Shown: positions 1 through 10,884 of the stretch, piece after piece
Numbering within the stretch: the stretch's first letter is position 1
How the letters are laid out: each line of letters begins with the position of its first letter
Assembly: GCA_963691705.1 (NCBI GenBank)
Contig: OY829545.1
Span: forward strand, 32,289,475-32,353,474
Origin: Viola odorata
Taxonomy: Eukaryota; Streptophyta; Magnoliopsida; Malpighiales; Violaceae
Reading direction: 5' to 3'
DNA: 64,000 nt
The notes under the pieces: generated by a model
Databases searched by the model: none
What the model saw: the letters and a program-made list of their open reading frames with translations, nothing else
What the model was told of the DNA's origin: nothing
Position numbers and translations under genes: made by a program

Positions 1-1333
1 ACCTTTCCAGATGAACAATTGTGTCTAGTCCAGGCTGTTTATTCCCCATGGTTTACAGATATTGTGAATTATTGTGCTACTGACACCTACCCCGCTGATG
101 TTTTCCCATCCGAATGCAACAAAATCAGACGGCAAGCCAAATACTATATTTGGGATAGCCCTTATCTATGGAAGCATTGATCGGATCAAATAATTCACCA
201 CTGTGTAACTATAGACGAAGTACCCTCGATCCTCAAATTCTACCATTCTAAAGGAGGACACTTCGGGACCAAGAAAACTGCCCTTAAAGTTCTAGAAGCC
301 GGCCTCTACTGGCCCACCATTTTCAAGGACAGCTACATGTACTGCGCATCGCGCCCCCGATGCCAAGCCACTGGAAATATCGGGGCCAGGAATCAGATGC
401 CCTTAACGAATATTATCCCATGTGAGATCTTCGATATCTAGGGTATAGATTTCATGGGCCCGTTCCCTAATTCCTTCGACAATATCTACATCCTCCTCGC
501 AGTCGATTATGTTTCCAAATGGGTCGAGGCCAAGACAACTCGGACTGACGACTCCAAGGTGGTAGTAAACTTTCTACACACTAATATTTTCAATCGGTTT
601 TGTACGCCTCGAGCTCTCATCAGTGATCGGGGTACACACTTCTGCAACCGTGTCGTGGCCTCGCTTTTGGCGAAGTATGGCGTCCATCACAGAACATCTA
701 CAACCTATCATCCACAGACAAATGGCCAAGCTGAAGTGTCAAACCGTGAGATTAAGTCCATTCTTGAGAAAATAGTGAACTAGTCCCGAAAGGATTGGAG
801 TCTGAAGTTGGATGACGCACTCTGGGCTTATCGGAGAGCTTTTAAGACCCCGATTGGTATGACGCCCTACAGACTCGTATATGGCAAGTCGTGCCATCTC
901 CCAGTGGAGATAGAGCACAAGGCTTTTTGGGCCATCAGGAAAGTGAATACAGATCTAGGGCCTGCTGGACAAAACTGACGTTTGCAAATACAGGAGCTCG
1001 AGGAGCTGAGAGACGATGCTTATGAGAATGCCATGCTCTACAAGGATAAGACCAAAGCTTATCATGACAGGCACCTTCGTCCCAAAACTTTTTCCATTGG
1101 ACAAAGAGTATTATTGTATAGCTCACGCTTGAGATTGTTTGTAGGAAGAGTCCAAATGGTCCGGACCTTTCGTGGTCACGACAGTCTATGACCATGGAGC
1201 GGTCGAGATTCAGAACCCCGAAAGAGGAACAATCTTCAAAGTCAATGGCCACAGGATGAAACCCTTTTGTGAAGGATTCAAGTTGAGGAGGCCATGGTGG
1301 AACCTCTACCTATCCAGACCTAGATTGACATAG
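1..1333 (+). pseudogene. pol: Athila integrase (pol 3' end), degenerate
   Basis: Integrase joins element cDNA to host DNA. One frame runs from base 1 to about 1150: linker, zinc-binding region (HSKGGHFG near 250, YCASRPRC near 345), then the catalytic core with Asp in GIDFMGPFP (445-470), Asp in SDRGTHFC (about 621-644) and Glu in GQAEVSNRE (about 724-750). The C-terminal segment follows in another frame after a frameshift near 1150 and ends at a TAG at 1331-1333. In-frame stops lie at 178-180, 439-441, 781-783 and 976-978. No chromodomain is visible, which fits Athila. Confidence 0.9.
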
Positions 1334-1900
1334 CACGTCGAGGTCCCGATGAGTAAACAGACCACACTGGAGGCATTTGATGTGTCGTCCATCCTTTTTC
1401 TCTCTCCCTTATCTTTTCCGAATCTTTTCGAATTCCCTAATTTTATTTTCATTTTCTCCCTGATTTTATTTCCTTGTTTTTATCCCTTGTTTATCTCCCT
1501 TAATCTCTGACCTTTCCCTTTCCTAGGAGATTTTATTCCCTTTATTTTTGTTAACCATTTATTCATTTTTTTTGTCATTATCCTACCCAACTGTCCCTTT
1601 TTGAAATTTAAAAAGTTGTTTTCCTTTATAGGTGGTTGGGATACGCACGGGCCATTGTTCTCAAAGCCCAAGGCGCCACGTAGGCTACTAGGGACACAAA
1701 GGTAGCCCTAATTAAAGAAAAAGTTGTGCTATTAATTACAGGCGTCAACTACTTTTCTCTTTCCCACGCTCTTACGTTGTCCTCACTCTCCTCTCAGCCC
1801 AAAACACATCACTTTCATCTCTCTCTATCAACACACGCAACCCTCATCTTCCACCTCCCAAAACATCTCCATCACTAGTTGTTCTCCCACATCACCATCA
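1334..1900 (+). other. Spacer between integrase and the ATHILA-type ORF
   Basis: About 570 bases without a supportable gene. The stretch 1385-1620 is T/C-rich on the plus strand. Many Athila-type elements have such a spacer before their 3' ORF, sometimes with a splice acceptor for a subgenomic mRNA. Pyrimidine tracts followed by CAG or TAG occur, but I cannot pick a functional site. Confidence 0.5.
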
Positions 1901-3780
1901 ATGGCGCCAAGAGCAAAGAAACCCATCCATAAAAATGCTTCAGGGCCCCACCCAGTGGACGACCCTGCCAGCCCAGTTCCTTCGCGGTCCAGATCCCAAA
2001 CCTCCACTCCCGGCTCGTTCAAAATAGCCACTCCACCCTCTGTCCAGCCAGTCCCCATTCCTTCTGCAGTGACCTTACCGCCGTCCGAAGAACAAGGACG
2101 AGAGTTCACTCCGGTCGAAGACGACCTGGAGATTACTGGTTCCCTCCCTCCTACCTCGACCACAACCAGATGTGGCCGCGTGGTTAAGCTCCCTCCAGGA
2201 TCTAAACCGCAAAATCAATGGCCACATCCAAGCCCAAAAAGGTATCTCCCACCACCAGAAAGCTCCCACTCGATGTTGTTGTAGACCGGTTTCTAGCCCC
2301 CGAAGCAGCCCTCGAGGAGGAGCTGCTAGAAGATCAAGAGCAAGAGGAGGAGGCTGAGCCGGAGCAAGCAGATGAAACCCTAGCGGAAGGTACTGGTGAG
2401 AGCGGCGAAGCCGAGGTGGAAGAAGAAGAAGTCGATGATCTCGAAGCTGAAGAGGAAGTGGCGAAGGAAGCCGCTGAGAAAGAGAAGAGAGAGAGGGAAG
2501 TCGCTGCTAAATCGGTGGCAAAGAAAGGCAAATCAAAAGCTCCGCCCAGCAAAGTCAAGGCCTCGACATCTAAGAAGTCTCGAGGTCCCGACGAGGCCTC
2601 AGATGCCGAGACCCGACACCAGTTCCCCCTTCTGCATCTCGAGCGACTTCCACCCAGGTCACTTCTAACCTTTCTGTGTTGTATGAGTGGTTGGTATTTA
2701 ATGATAAACCCTTGCTTGATAAACTGCACCAATTGAATTACAAAGGCGTTAGCTCTTGTGCGCGCCTGGACATGAACTTTTTGGCCAAGATGGTTATAGA
2801 ATCTCGAGTCTGAGAGTTAGTGGTTAATATTGGCTGGGAAGCCCTGTTCTTTTTAGAACATCCCACCTCTATTGAACTATCGCTCGAGTTCTTTACTACC
2901 TTTTGGGTTGCCTCTAATAATTTCAAGCCGAAAGGCAAGTTTGGTCCCCATTTCTCCACCCCTGGTCTAATCAATTTAGGTTGGTAAACAAATGGACCCC
3001 ACTGTCCCTTAACGAATTCAATTGTCTGCTCGGTTTTGTTCAGCTTGACGAGTTAGATTCTACTGCGTATAAAAATGCTCTGACTGTTATACCCCATGTT
3101 TTTTATGCTTCTGTTGCGTTTTGTGAGTTTACCAATAACCCTAATGCTAAATTTGACCCTAAGTTAAGTAAAGCCCATGAAATTGTTGACCCTGCATTGC
3201 GCATCCTGTATAGATATCTAGCCCTCACCTTCTCAGGTCGGTTTGGATCCTCGGGATAGTTATCTGTGCATGAAGCATAAGCGTAGGGTTAATCTCAGTT
3301 TTTGGGTCACCTCGGGTATCCTTCATGTTCTAAATGGCTCCCGAGGTCCTATTTTCGGATCCCTTAACTCCTTGATTGGTGTAAAATTGCATAATATCAA
3401 CCTGTATGACAGCAACCTTTCTGAGCCCCTTGCATTCAAAGATTTAGATGTCCGTACCTTAGATGTTATGGGTCATCTGTGTGTTTCACAAGGTGTGCTG
3501 AGTTTCTCTGCAGGTTATACACCACTAGGAGATAAGGTTTTCGGGACCAAGATCGGTGGGCGCTTCGACTATCCAGATCTTTCCAGACTCCGATCTTCAT
3601 CCGTTCCTCCTACCCATGCCGAGACATCTCATCAAGCCCAGAATGCATCTACAGTAGTCTAGCCCCCGACTCCAGCTCTTGTCTACGACCCCACACAGAC
3701 GCGACTCCTCCAGGCCATTCTTAGGGAACTTCAGGCTTTGACGACTGAAGTTGCCCGGCGCAACCTCCCGCCCCAATGAC
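1901..3780 (+). pseudogene. ATHILA ORF-1-like (env-position) protein, degenerate
   Basis: This is the extra ORF between pol and the 3' LTR of Athila elements, of unknown function. A start fits at 1901 (MAPRAKKP). The first part is Pro/Ser-rich. After a frame change near 2218 comes a very acidic then Lys-rich stretch (about 2300-2580), probably disordered. The conserved globular part spans about 2670-3560 in several frames: it reads LFFLEHPTSIELSLEFF near 2850, LSLNEFNCLLGF near 3005 and FWVTSGILHVLNGSRGPIFG near 3300. A TGA at about 2812-2814 and frame changes near 2975 and 3240 break it. Resemblance to the Pfam ATHILA family (PF03078) is from memory of the family. No signal peptide or membrane segment was clear, so I do not call it an envelope. 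Confidence 0.75.
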
Positions 3781-3794
3781 CCCCCCCCCCCCCC
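3780..3794 (+). repeat. Poly(C) tract of 15
   Basis: An uninterrupted run of 15 C just behind the ATHILA-type ORF stop. Shorter C runs occur elsewhere in these elements (54232-54241), where one has caused a frameshift. Confidence 0.9.
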
Positions 3795-5561
3795 AACAAT
3801 TTTATACTTCTTGCCCTCGAGGAGGGTTCTGAACAATTTTGACCGCTTTCATTTTATTTTATTTTATTTTGGATGTACTGTACTATTTTAAGTTGCTTGA
3901 ACTCCTTTGTGTGCCTTTCCCGCATTGAGGACAATGCGCTGCCTAAGTATGGGGAGGGATTTATTGTGTGTTTTGAGTGTTTATTTGCACGTTTAAATTT
4001 CTGTTTGTTGCATGACTGCGTGTTTTTCGGATTTTTCAAACTTTTTCGGATTTTACTTTTAGTCGTTGCTAGGAATTTTGGCCACTGCCTGTTTCAAAAC
4101 CCTCATTGTTGGCATGTATTTTTTATTTCTGATGCATAGGAGAAACATGACATTCATCGCATCTATGCCTGAGCATGCATTTCTAGACCTGCTAGCCCTT
4201 ATATCCAATCTTGCCCTAGACATCAGTAATCACTATTTGAACCCGTGAGCATTTTTTAGCTTCATGCCTATTTATTTTTGAGTGAAATGTTTGACCAGGC
4301 ACTGTCTAGGTTTGCATAATATCCCTGGGTATAGGCACCATTACACGAGGGAAAGTAGCAAAACGACGAGAAAACTTTGCAAATTTTTAATTTCTTTCTT
4401 TCTTTTCTCTCTGAATTTTATTTTTCTCTCCATCCTTTTCACGCCCTTGATTCCCATTCTCCATTCTCTTCTAACCATTTGCTCCTTTTCTTTGTCCTTT
4501 CCTTGGCAGGTGAGTAGCACTCTTCATCACAAAGGCAAGGGCTAGATTCCGAAGAAGATAAGTGTGAGTAGGAGGAATATTATCAAGGGCACGAAAGAGC
4601 AAGAGCAGAAATCAAGATTCGAGGCCATGACAGCATCTCAGTATTACTTCCTCACCACTCCAGAACTTAAGTGTGGGGAAGTAAAAGTTGATTCCCAAGG
4701 CCTCAAAATCAAGCGCCCCAAAGCAGTATTTAAAGCTCTGCCAGCCCAGCTCCAGTTTAGAAAAAGAGAAAATTATATGCAGATGCAAGTTTCGAGCTGG
4801 AAAAAAAAGATAAGTAAATGCCTAGTCTGCCTGCTTTTATTTCATCTTTTCGGTAGAAAAAAAATAAAAAAATAAAAAATAAAAAATAAATTTTGAATAA
4901 AAGCAGATCAAGCATTCCAGAAGGCAGCCATTCGAGCCCCCTAAGCACGACAGAGACCTCCCCCACTGACGAAAGCCGAAGCCATTATCTAGCCCTCGCC
5001 ATCAGCCATCTTCAGCGAGTGTTGCTCACCGTCTCGCCTTCTTCTAAGCTAAGGAATTCTCCACCATATTTGTTTTCTTCTCTTGTCATTCTTTTTTCTC
5101 TTCTCCCTTCGCCTCTGTTTCCTTCATCTCGCTCCACTCCTCTCTCCTTTCTGCCCCTCTTCTTTTTATTTTTATTTTCTGCAAAGTCACCTTTGATCGT
5201 TAGAATGCCCTCGCATGTGACCTACAGTACTCGGATTGACGTGCAAACTCTGCCTATGTTCTATTATTTGCATTCTTGAGTGATAGCCTAAACACATATT
5301 TTGTTGTGAGTGTGAGTGCAAAGACATGTCTAGGTGAGGATTACTAGTGAATAGGCTTGGTCTGGGAAAGTCTGGTTGGTGGGGTCATTATTCTATAAGC
5401 CAAATGCAGTTGCTTTTCTAGCGCTAGATTCGTTGATTGGGTGTAGTTTGTCGGATGTCATGTCTATTCTGTGTGTTGGGGGTTGAAGATGTATGTTATT
5501 GCATGAGGTAGTTTTCCAATTTTGTTAATGCTCGAGGGCGAGCATTGGAGCAGTGTGGGGA
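3795..5561 (+). other. Non-coding 3' tail of Athila element 1
   Basis: No supportable gene; the short ORFs here are T/C-rich chance frames. What stands out is three purine-tract motifs: a GAGGACAATG...AAGTATGGGGAGGG block at 3927-3957, AACTTAAGTGTGGGGAAG near 4664-4681, and CAGTGTGGGGATG at 5551-5563 directly before the LTR. An A/T simple repeat lies at 4857-4890. Confidence 0.6.
5551..5561 (+). promoter_or_regulatory. Polypurine tract of Athila element 1
   Basis: The G-rich stretch GTGTGGGGA sits immediately before the LTR start (TGTTTGATAGC). In LTR retrotransposons this is where plus-strand DNA synthesis is primed. It is short but correctly placed. Confidence 0.6.
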
Positions 5562-7149
5562 TGTTTGATAGCATGTCTCATGGGCATGATTTTACCTTCT
5601 TTTCTAGCCCTTTCGGGGGCTTGATTCTGCCATTTGATCCTTATTTCTATCTTTATTGCAGATTAGAGTCAATAGAAGGAAAAGATCGAAAAGAAGCATT
5701 TTTGAAGTATTCCTGAGGATTTTTAGCTTCAAGGCCTAGAAGTCCAGATTGTCGTCAAGACCTCGATGCGAACCAGACCAGTGAGCGGTCTGTCGGCCGC
5801 GACAATTCTCCATCTTCTCTCAATTGAAAGCAAAGAGAAACATCTTCAAAGATCCGTACAAGATTCCATGTGCTTCTAGAAGCTGTCAAGCGCGCTAGCA
5901 TTCTAGGATATTCCCCTGAAGGACATGTGCTGTCACGCCCCCATTGCTCCTCCTTCCCGTTAGTTTTTTTGTCCCCTAGCTAGTTTTAGCCTATATAAGC
6001 TTAGCTTTAGGGTTTTTTGTGAGGACGGCTATCCTAGGACATTAATACATCACTCTCTTTTACCCTAATTTCTGGGGATCATCTCCTCTTAGCATTCTGG
6101 AACAACCGCCAACTTTGTAAAGAGGAAGCTTTTGATTAATGATATTTCATCTTTTCGGTTTCTTCTAACCCCTCTCTTTTGTTTCTTTTGTTTATTGTAT
6201 GTTTATCATCATCCACTATTCATATTCTAGTATGAGTAGCTAAGTTCCATCCTCTTAGTAAAGGGTATTTCGAGGGTTGTAGGGTTCGATTAAGAGGCCT
6301 AATGCATGCTTAATATATTCTCTTGTGACATATAATTGTTTACCGTTTTAATCCCATGCTCATTTAGGAATGTTAAGGGCTTGATCAACTGTTGATATTT
6401 CCGCATGAGTAGTGTCATTCTCTTGGTTATAACTGACGTGAATCCTTGAGTTAGATTAGACACCTAGTGGCGGCAGTGCGAGAGGTGTCTGTCTAGGGGT
6501 AAACGGCCATTTAGGGTATGCTATACGAGTCTGACAAGCTGAGCTATCGCGCCCTAGATCTGTCTTACCTCCCCTTCATGGACGTTCTGAGTAGTGCCTC
6601 CCCGCATTCGTGCCTGGGAGGATGGCAGAACGTCAAGGCAACCTCATATGTGGAAACGAGGGGTGGCTTTTATCTAAGAAGGTAAGTAGGGGATGCGGTG
6701 TGGAAACGCGGTCCCTATAGCAAGTCTGTACTTGAGTCTGGAATATTTTTGTGCCAATGACTAACTAACCTAGAAGCAACCCGAGAACACCTTTTGTTAA
6801 GATTCCTTCCTATCTGATTTATATCTCTCAAATTGCTTTTCTTGCTTTCTTACCCCCGAATGCATTTTGTTATCTAGCCCTAGATTGTGATTTCATTTCG
6901 TGCCCTAGATAACAGTTTTACTTATTTGTCTTGTTCGTTCCAGATCCTTAGTTGATTAGTTCACTAATCAACATAAACTCCTCCCTTTGTGCTACTTGTT
7001 CCTTCTCTGTCGCACTTTCTCCCCGTCATACATTTTTATTAACATATTAATCCTTCAATCTTTATGGTTCGACATTGTCTTGCCCTGTACACATTTATTT
7101 GTGCATTTAGGCATTAGGCTAAATTTTAAGTATATTTGACTAACGATCA
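5562..7149 (+). repeat. 3' LTR of Athila element 1
   Basis: Starts TGTTTGATAG (or TGATAGCATG at 5566) and ends GACTAACGATCA. From about 5770 it aligns base by base, with divergence, to the 5' LTR of element D (45163-46540): both share ACCAGTGAGC, CAAAGATCC, ATTAATACATCACTC and ATTTATTTGTGCATTTAGGCAT. A TATATAAG sequence near 5991-5998 is a plausible promoter TATA box. D ends at the equivalent base before its primer site, which fixes the end here. Confidence 0.85.
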
Positions 7150-7340
7150 TTCACACCCCCACTTTCGTCAAATTTTGTGCGGCGGTTCACAACCCCACTT
7201 TCGTCAATTTTGCGTGGCGATTCACACCCCTATTTTTCGTCAAAAATTTTGTGTGGCGGTTCGCACCCCCACTTTCGTCAAATTTTGTGCGGCGGTTCAC
7301 ACCCCCACTTTCGTCAAAATTTTGTGCGGCAGTTCACACA
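7150..7340 (+). repeat. Tandem array 1 of F, units of 35-39 bp, 5 copies
   Basis: Each unit starts TCACACCCCCACTTTCGTCA and ends in a TTTTGTGCGGCGGT-like stretch. Units begin near 7150, 7188, 7223, 7261 and 7297. Confidence 0.85.
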
Positions 7341-7344
7341 CATC

Positions 7345-7830
7345 ATGTCTTCTAAATGTTGTGATTGGTTACGTCCCCGCATCTTGTCTTTTAAATGTTG
7401 TGATTTGTCACGTCCCCACATACATTTTGTCTTTTAAATAGTGTGATTGGTCACGTCCCCGCATCTTGTCTGTTTAATGTTGTGATTGGTCATGTCCCCA
7501 CATACATCATGTCTTTTAAATATTGCCATTGGTCACGTCCCCGCATCTTGTCTTTTAAATGTTGTGATTGGTCACGTCCCCGCATCTTGTCTTTTAAATA
7601 TTGGGATTGGTCACGTCCCCACATACATCTTTTCTTTTAAATGTTGCGATTGGTCACCTCCCCACATCATGTCTTTTAAATGTTGTGATTGGTCACGTCC
7701 CCACATACATCATGTCTTTTAAATGTTGTGATTGGTCACATCCCCGCATATTGTCTTTTAAGTGTTGTGATTGGTCACGTCCCCACATACACCTTGTCTT
7801 TCAATGTTGTGTTAGGTCATGCCCCCACAC
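7345..7830 (+). repeat. Tandem array 2 of F, units of 39 or 43 bp, about 12 copies
   Basis: The unit is CATCTTGTCTTTTAAATG followed by TTGTGATTGGTCACGTCCCC, then GCATC or ACATACATC, giving two lengths in irregular alternation. Nearly all copies keep GATTGGTCACGTCCCC, an inverted CCAAT box (ATTGG) followed by an ACGT core. Confidence 0.85.
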
Positions 7831-7959
7831 TATGTCTTAAAATTTCATAAGCAGTCACCTCCGCTATCAAATCAACATCAGAGCAAAGGAATGTTACCAT
7901 CGATCAATATTCGAGCGAAGGTACGTTACAACCCTCATTTACAAAACTCCTTTATTTAC

Positions 7960-8235
7960 ATTTCTACATTACTCCTCCTTGAGCGACTTTATTTACATTA
8001 CTCCTCATTGATCGACTTTATTTACATTACTCCTCCTTGAGCGACTTTATTTACAATACTCCTCTTTGAGCGACTTGATTTACATTACTCCTCCATGAGC
8101 AACTTTATTTACAATGCTCCTCCTTCAGAGACTTTATTTACCTTACTCCTCCTTGAGCAACATCACTTGCATTTCTCCTCCTTGAGCGACATCATTTGCA
8201 TTCTCCTCCTTGAGCGACATTATTTACATTTCTGC
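7960..8235 (+). repeat. Tandem array 3 of F, 29-bp unit, about 9 copies
   Basis: The unit reads ACTCCTCCTTGAGCGACTTT then ATTTACATT. Late copies change to GACATCATTTGCATT. The reverse complement of repeats near 63841-64000 (CTCCTCC, CAGAGCGACATC) is clearly related. Confidence 0.85.
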
Positions 8236-8331
8236 AATTTACCCTCAATACATTTCCAAAACCGTGGTAATACTTGGGGCAACCGTCTTTACCGCTCATC
8301 AAAAAATTTAGTTACACTATATTTTTGATCA

Positions 8332-8351
8332 GACAGTAAAGATGGGGCATA
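8332..8351 (+). promoter_or_regulatory. Polypurine tract of element F
   Basis: CAGTAAAGATGGGGCATA lies directly before TGTTGCTACCCG. The equivalent tract in G reads CAGTAAAGAGGGGGCAAC before TGTTGATACCCG on the minus strand. The paired conservation supports both the tract and the LTR start. Confidence 0.7.
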
Positions 8352-8485
8352 TGTTGCTACCCGAATTTTGATTTTCGTCACAACTTTTTTGTTTTTTTAT
8401 TGTTTATCGCCATATCAACGTGCTTAAATCGAATTTCTATCAATCTTCGATCTTGGGCTGTTCATTTTAATATTTTGCTCCATTT

Positions 8486-8490
8486 CATGT
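8486..8490 (+). repeat. Target site duplication, left copy (element A)
   Basis: catgt directly before the 5' LTR of A; the same 5 bases follow the 3' LTR at 24346-24350. Five bases is the normal size for Ty3/gypsy integrases. Confidence 0.9.
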
Positions 8491-9075
8491 TGATAACCAT
8501 TAAGGCAATCCTAAGGGCATTTCTGTAATTATGACCCCTGCCGAAGAGGGAGTCCCACGAGCCTTGTCGGACATTTAAGCTATCGCTACCGGACCTTGAA
8601 GCGTTTACTGGGATGGTCGACATCAGCGGGGGGAGGTCTCACGCATCTCTTAACGCATGGCATCATCCCATCCCAGGGACCTATAGAGATATCGCCCCCG
8701 ACATGATCATAGGTATCGCGCCCGGTACCCTCCTCAGAGACATCGACCTTGACGTTACCACAGGTATCGCTGATGACGTCGGGTTCAGGTATCGCCCGTG
8801 ACGTCATCAGGAGCGACGTCTCACCTGGATATCGCCCTTACGTCCAGCTATCGCCTCCAGTGGCCTATAAATACCCCTTAATGAAAAACATCAAGTAAGC
8901 CAGAATTCAATTACTAGAATCGCTGCTATTTTTGAACCACTTACTGACTTAAGCATCGGAGTGTCTACGCTGAAGCTCCCCCTCCGGTGCCTTGCAGGTG
9001 AGTTTGACGGCAACTACAGCAACTCCGACCAACGAAACTCACCATCCCGATCGCATAAGAGATAAAATCTTAACA
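8491..9075 (+). repeat. 5' LTR of element A
   Basis: 585 bp, from TGATAACCATTAAGG to AAAATCTTAACA. Holds TGACGTC and TGACGTCA sites, a TATA box at 8866-8873 and, near the 3' end, a C-rich imperfect hairpin. It is about 25 bp longer than the 3' LTR because of one indel near 9010-9035. Confidence 0.93.
8774..8873 (+). promoter_or_regulatory. LTR promoter of A: TGACGTC/TGACGTCA sites and TATA box
   Basis: TGACGTC at 8774-8780 and the palindrome TGACGTCA at 8799-8806 lie 60-90 bases before TATAAATA (8866-8873). TGACG motifs bind plant bZIP factors of the TGA class and are typical of stress-induced promoters. The 3' LTR keeps TGACGTCA (24095-24102) but its TATA box is mutated to TACAAATA (24162-24169). 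Confidence 0.6.
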
Positions 9076-9096
9076 AATTGGTGCTTTCATTGAGAG
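9076..9096 (+). promoter_or_regulatory. Primer binding site position of element A
   Basis: AATTGGTGCTTTCATTGAGA follows the LTR end directly. Elements B and E carry the same or nearly the same bases at 32069 and 50689, which supports a primer site. I could not assign the primer tRNA with confidence. Confidence 0.65.
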
Positions 9097-9110
9097 ACTT
9101 AGTGTATTAA

Positions 9111-10884
9111 GTGAGCATCTTTAATAGCCAAGATCTGTTCTACCCAGAGATAGGAATAATCTTGACTTCTGAGTCGGATCGGACGAGACCCCCATCTTCT
9201 AATGTTCCCTTCTCGATTCGTAGACAGTTATTCCCTTTTGCTACTGCTGAACTTTCTGGGACGGCACAACAAATCAGTTCAGAATCCCTACACCCTTTGA
9301 CCAGGTCTGCAGGGGAAGCTCTTTCCTCGCAAGCGACGCGCTTCGAGGGGATTTGTGTTAAATAATACAGAACACCCTTTTGCGAGTGAAATAGCGGCCC
9401 TTCATTCTCGGTTAGACTATTTGACTGAAATGGCTGCCAGAATGACACCTGAAATCTCCGGATCGAGTGTCCCTCCCCGTGTCATGTTCACACCGTTTAT
9501 TGTCACCGAGCGGCCCTTGTCGCCGTCATTACAGGGAAATCTCCGGTCAACTTTATCCGTAGCTGATCCCCCGATTAATTTTGTGTAGCTCACTCAAGGA
9601 CGAGTGGAACCTTATGTGTCGCAAGTGCCCCTAGGTCCCATCCCTCTGGAGGATCGACACCTGGAAGCGGCCAGAAACCGTTGGGACGGTCGAAGGGAAG
9701 GAGCGAATAGGGATTTGTCTCCTGAGCGCAGTGAAAGATCCAGCAGTAGGAGATATCGAACTCGCTCGCCCAGAAGCCACAGTCGGTCTCCTAGGCGACA
9801 TCCCACGCCAGATCCACGAAATCGGAGGCGTCCTGCGGAAATGTCTCCCCCACGCCAGGAGCGTGAAATTCTTGATGACACATCAGGTCATCCATTTAGC
9901 CGTCGTATAAGATGCCATAAGGTCAGTCGACATGTGAAGCTTCCCACTGAGACTTATGATGGAACCAGAGATCCCATTTCACACATCAATAAGGTGAAGG
10001 ATTTTGTGCTGTTTCAGACGCACAGTGATGCGGCGTTATGCCAAATATTTGTTATGACATTATCAGGAGTTGCACGCCTCTGGTTCGAAGGCCTTCCCGG
10101 CGGATCTATTAGCAATTTCGCACAGTTGGAATCCAAGTTCCGGAGCCGTTTCAGCACAGCGATTCCAATCAGGAAATCTGCCGCCGCGTTATTCGACCTA
10201 CGTCGAAGGCCTCAGGAAACTCTGAAGGAATTTCTTAGTCGATTTGATCTGGAAATGTCACTAACGTCGGGCGTTACCATTGATTTTGCTATAGAAGCCT
10301 TGAAGAGGAACTGCCGTTATAGTAAATTGAGAGATGCACTAATGGTGGACCCTCCAGCGACTCTGGACGCTTTAAGACTTAAAGCCCATAATTACGCGAA
10401 AATGGAAGAAGAGGAAAATAGAGATAGAACCTATGGCATGCCACCTGAGGCACCTCTGATTCCAAACGCTCCTGCAAATACCATTCTTGATGACCGCCTC
10501 ACCGACGAGTATGCTCGGCGGAAAGATCATATTCCCAAAACCTCCAGTGGGCGGAAAGGTAACACTTCAAAAGGAAAGCCTGGCAGGTCCCCATCTCAAC
10601 GCCAAGGAGATTCTTCTAAAGGTCGGGCATACGATCCTGATTTCCCTTCCCTTAATCTACGAAGGGTAGAGATTTTGGCGATAGTGGAACAGCGAAACCT
10701 TCCCATCCGGTACCCTGCGCCCGTAAAGCCCGGAGTACTTCTAGGGAGAAGAGAAAACGCTTATTGTAAGTTCCACAAAGCCAGGGGGCATTCTACAGAA
10801 GTATGCAGGGACTTAAAATCAGCAATAGAATGTTTGGTGGAGGAAGGTTACTTGGGAGAATCCCACAAAAAGTGTCGCAGATGA
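9111..10884 (+). pseudogene. gag: Tat gag polyprotein (element A)
   Basis: Gag forms the virus-like particle. The N-terminal third is split over two frames (9111-9365, 9355-9588), with a TAG at 9586-9588. From 9604 one frame runs 426 residues. It has an Arg/Ser-rich stretch (residues about 30-85), then the retrotransposon gag core (about 105-270, with GVARLWFEGLP and FRSRFSTAIPIRKS), a Lys/Ser-rich linker, and a zinc-knuckle-like C-x2-H-x4-H-x4-C (CKFHKARGHSTEVC, about 390-403). In B and E gag runs into pol in one frame. Here the frame is lost near 10865 at an AAAAA run, giving the TGA at 10882-10884. Confidence 0.88.

Larger units (their letters stand above)
1..7149 (+). mobile_element. Athila-lineage Ty3/gypsy retrotransposon, 3' part (element 1)
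   Basis: The 3' half of a plant Athila-type LTR retrotransposon; the 5' part lies before the window. In order it holds the RNase H-integrase linker and integrase (1-1333), an ATHILA-type ORF (about 1901-3780), a long non-coding tail with purine tracts, and a 3' LTR of about 1.6 kb (5562-7149). Lineage rests on the integrase (first catalytic segment reading MGPFPNS, AEVSNRE around the catalytic Glu), the ATHILA-like ORF behind integrase, and LTR similarity to element D, which has an Athila primer site. All coding parts carry stops, so the copy is dead. Confidence 0.9.
7150..8351 (+). mobile_element. Internal 3' tail of long-LTR element F, built of tandem arrays
   Basis: Between the Athila LTR end and the F LTR lie three tandem arrays (7150-7340, 7345-7830, 7960-8235) and a purine tract. 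No coding sequence is supportable; ORFs across the arrays are repeat artefacts open in several frames. The 29-bp array is related to repeats in the internal tail of G (63841-64000, opposite strand), which ties both to one family. Where F's internal region was cut by, or joined to, the Athila element is not resolved beyond the LTR end. Confidence 0.65.

Noticed and set aside
1828..2163. Minus-strand ORF of 111 codons rich in Gly and Glu
   Set aside because: Opposite to the Pro/Ser-rich start of the ATHILA-type ORF, where codon composition creates open complements.
2334..2732. Minus-strand ORF of 132 codons, Ser-rich
   Set aside because: It is the complement of the acidic/Lys-rich stretch of the ATHILA-type ORF; composition explains it.
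7150..8235. Regularly spaced repeats resembling a CRISPR array
   Set aside because: The units are contiguous tandem repeats without unique spacers, in plant retroelement DNA, and no cas-like genes exist.
7136..8328. Several overlapping plus-strand ORFs across the repeats
   Set aside because: They are open in two or three frames because the unit lacks stops; the proteins are simple repeats of the DNA unit.
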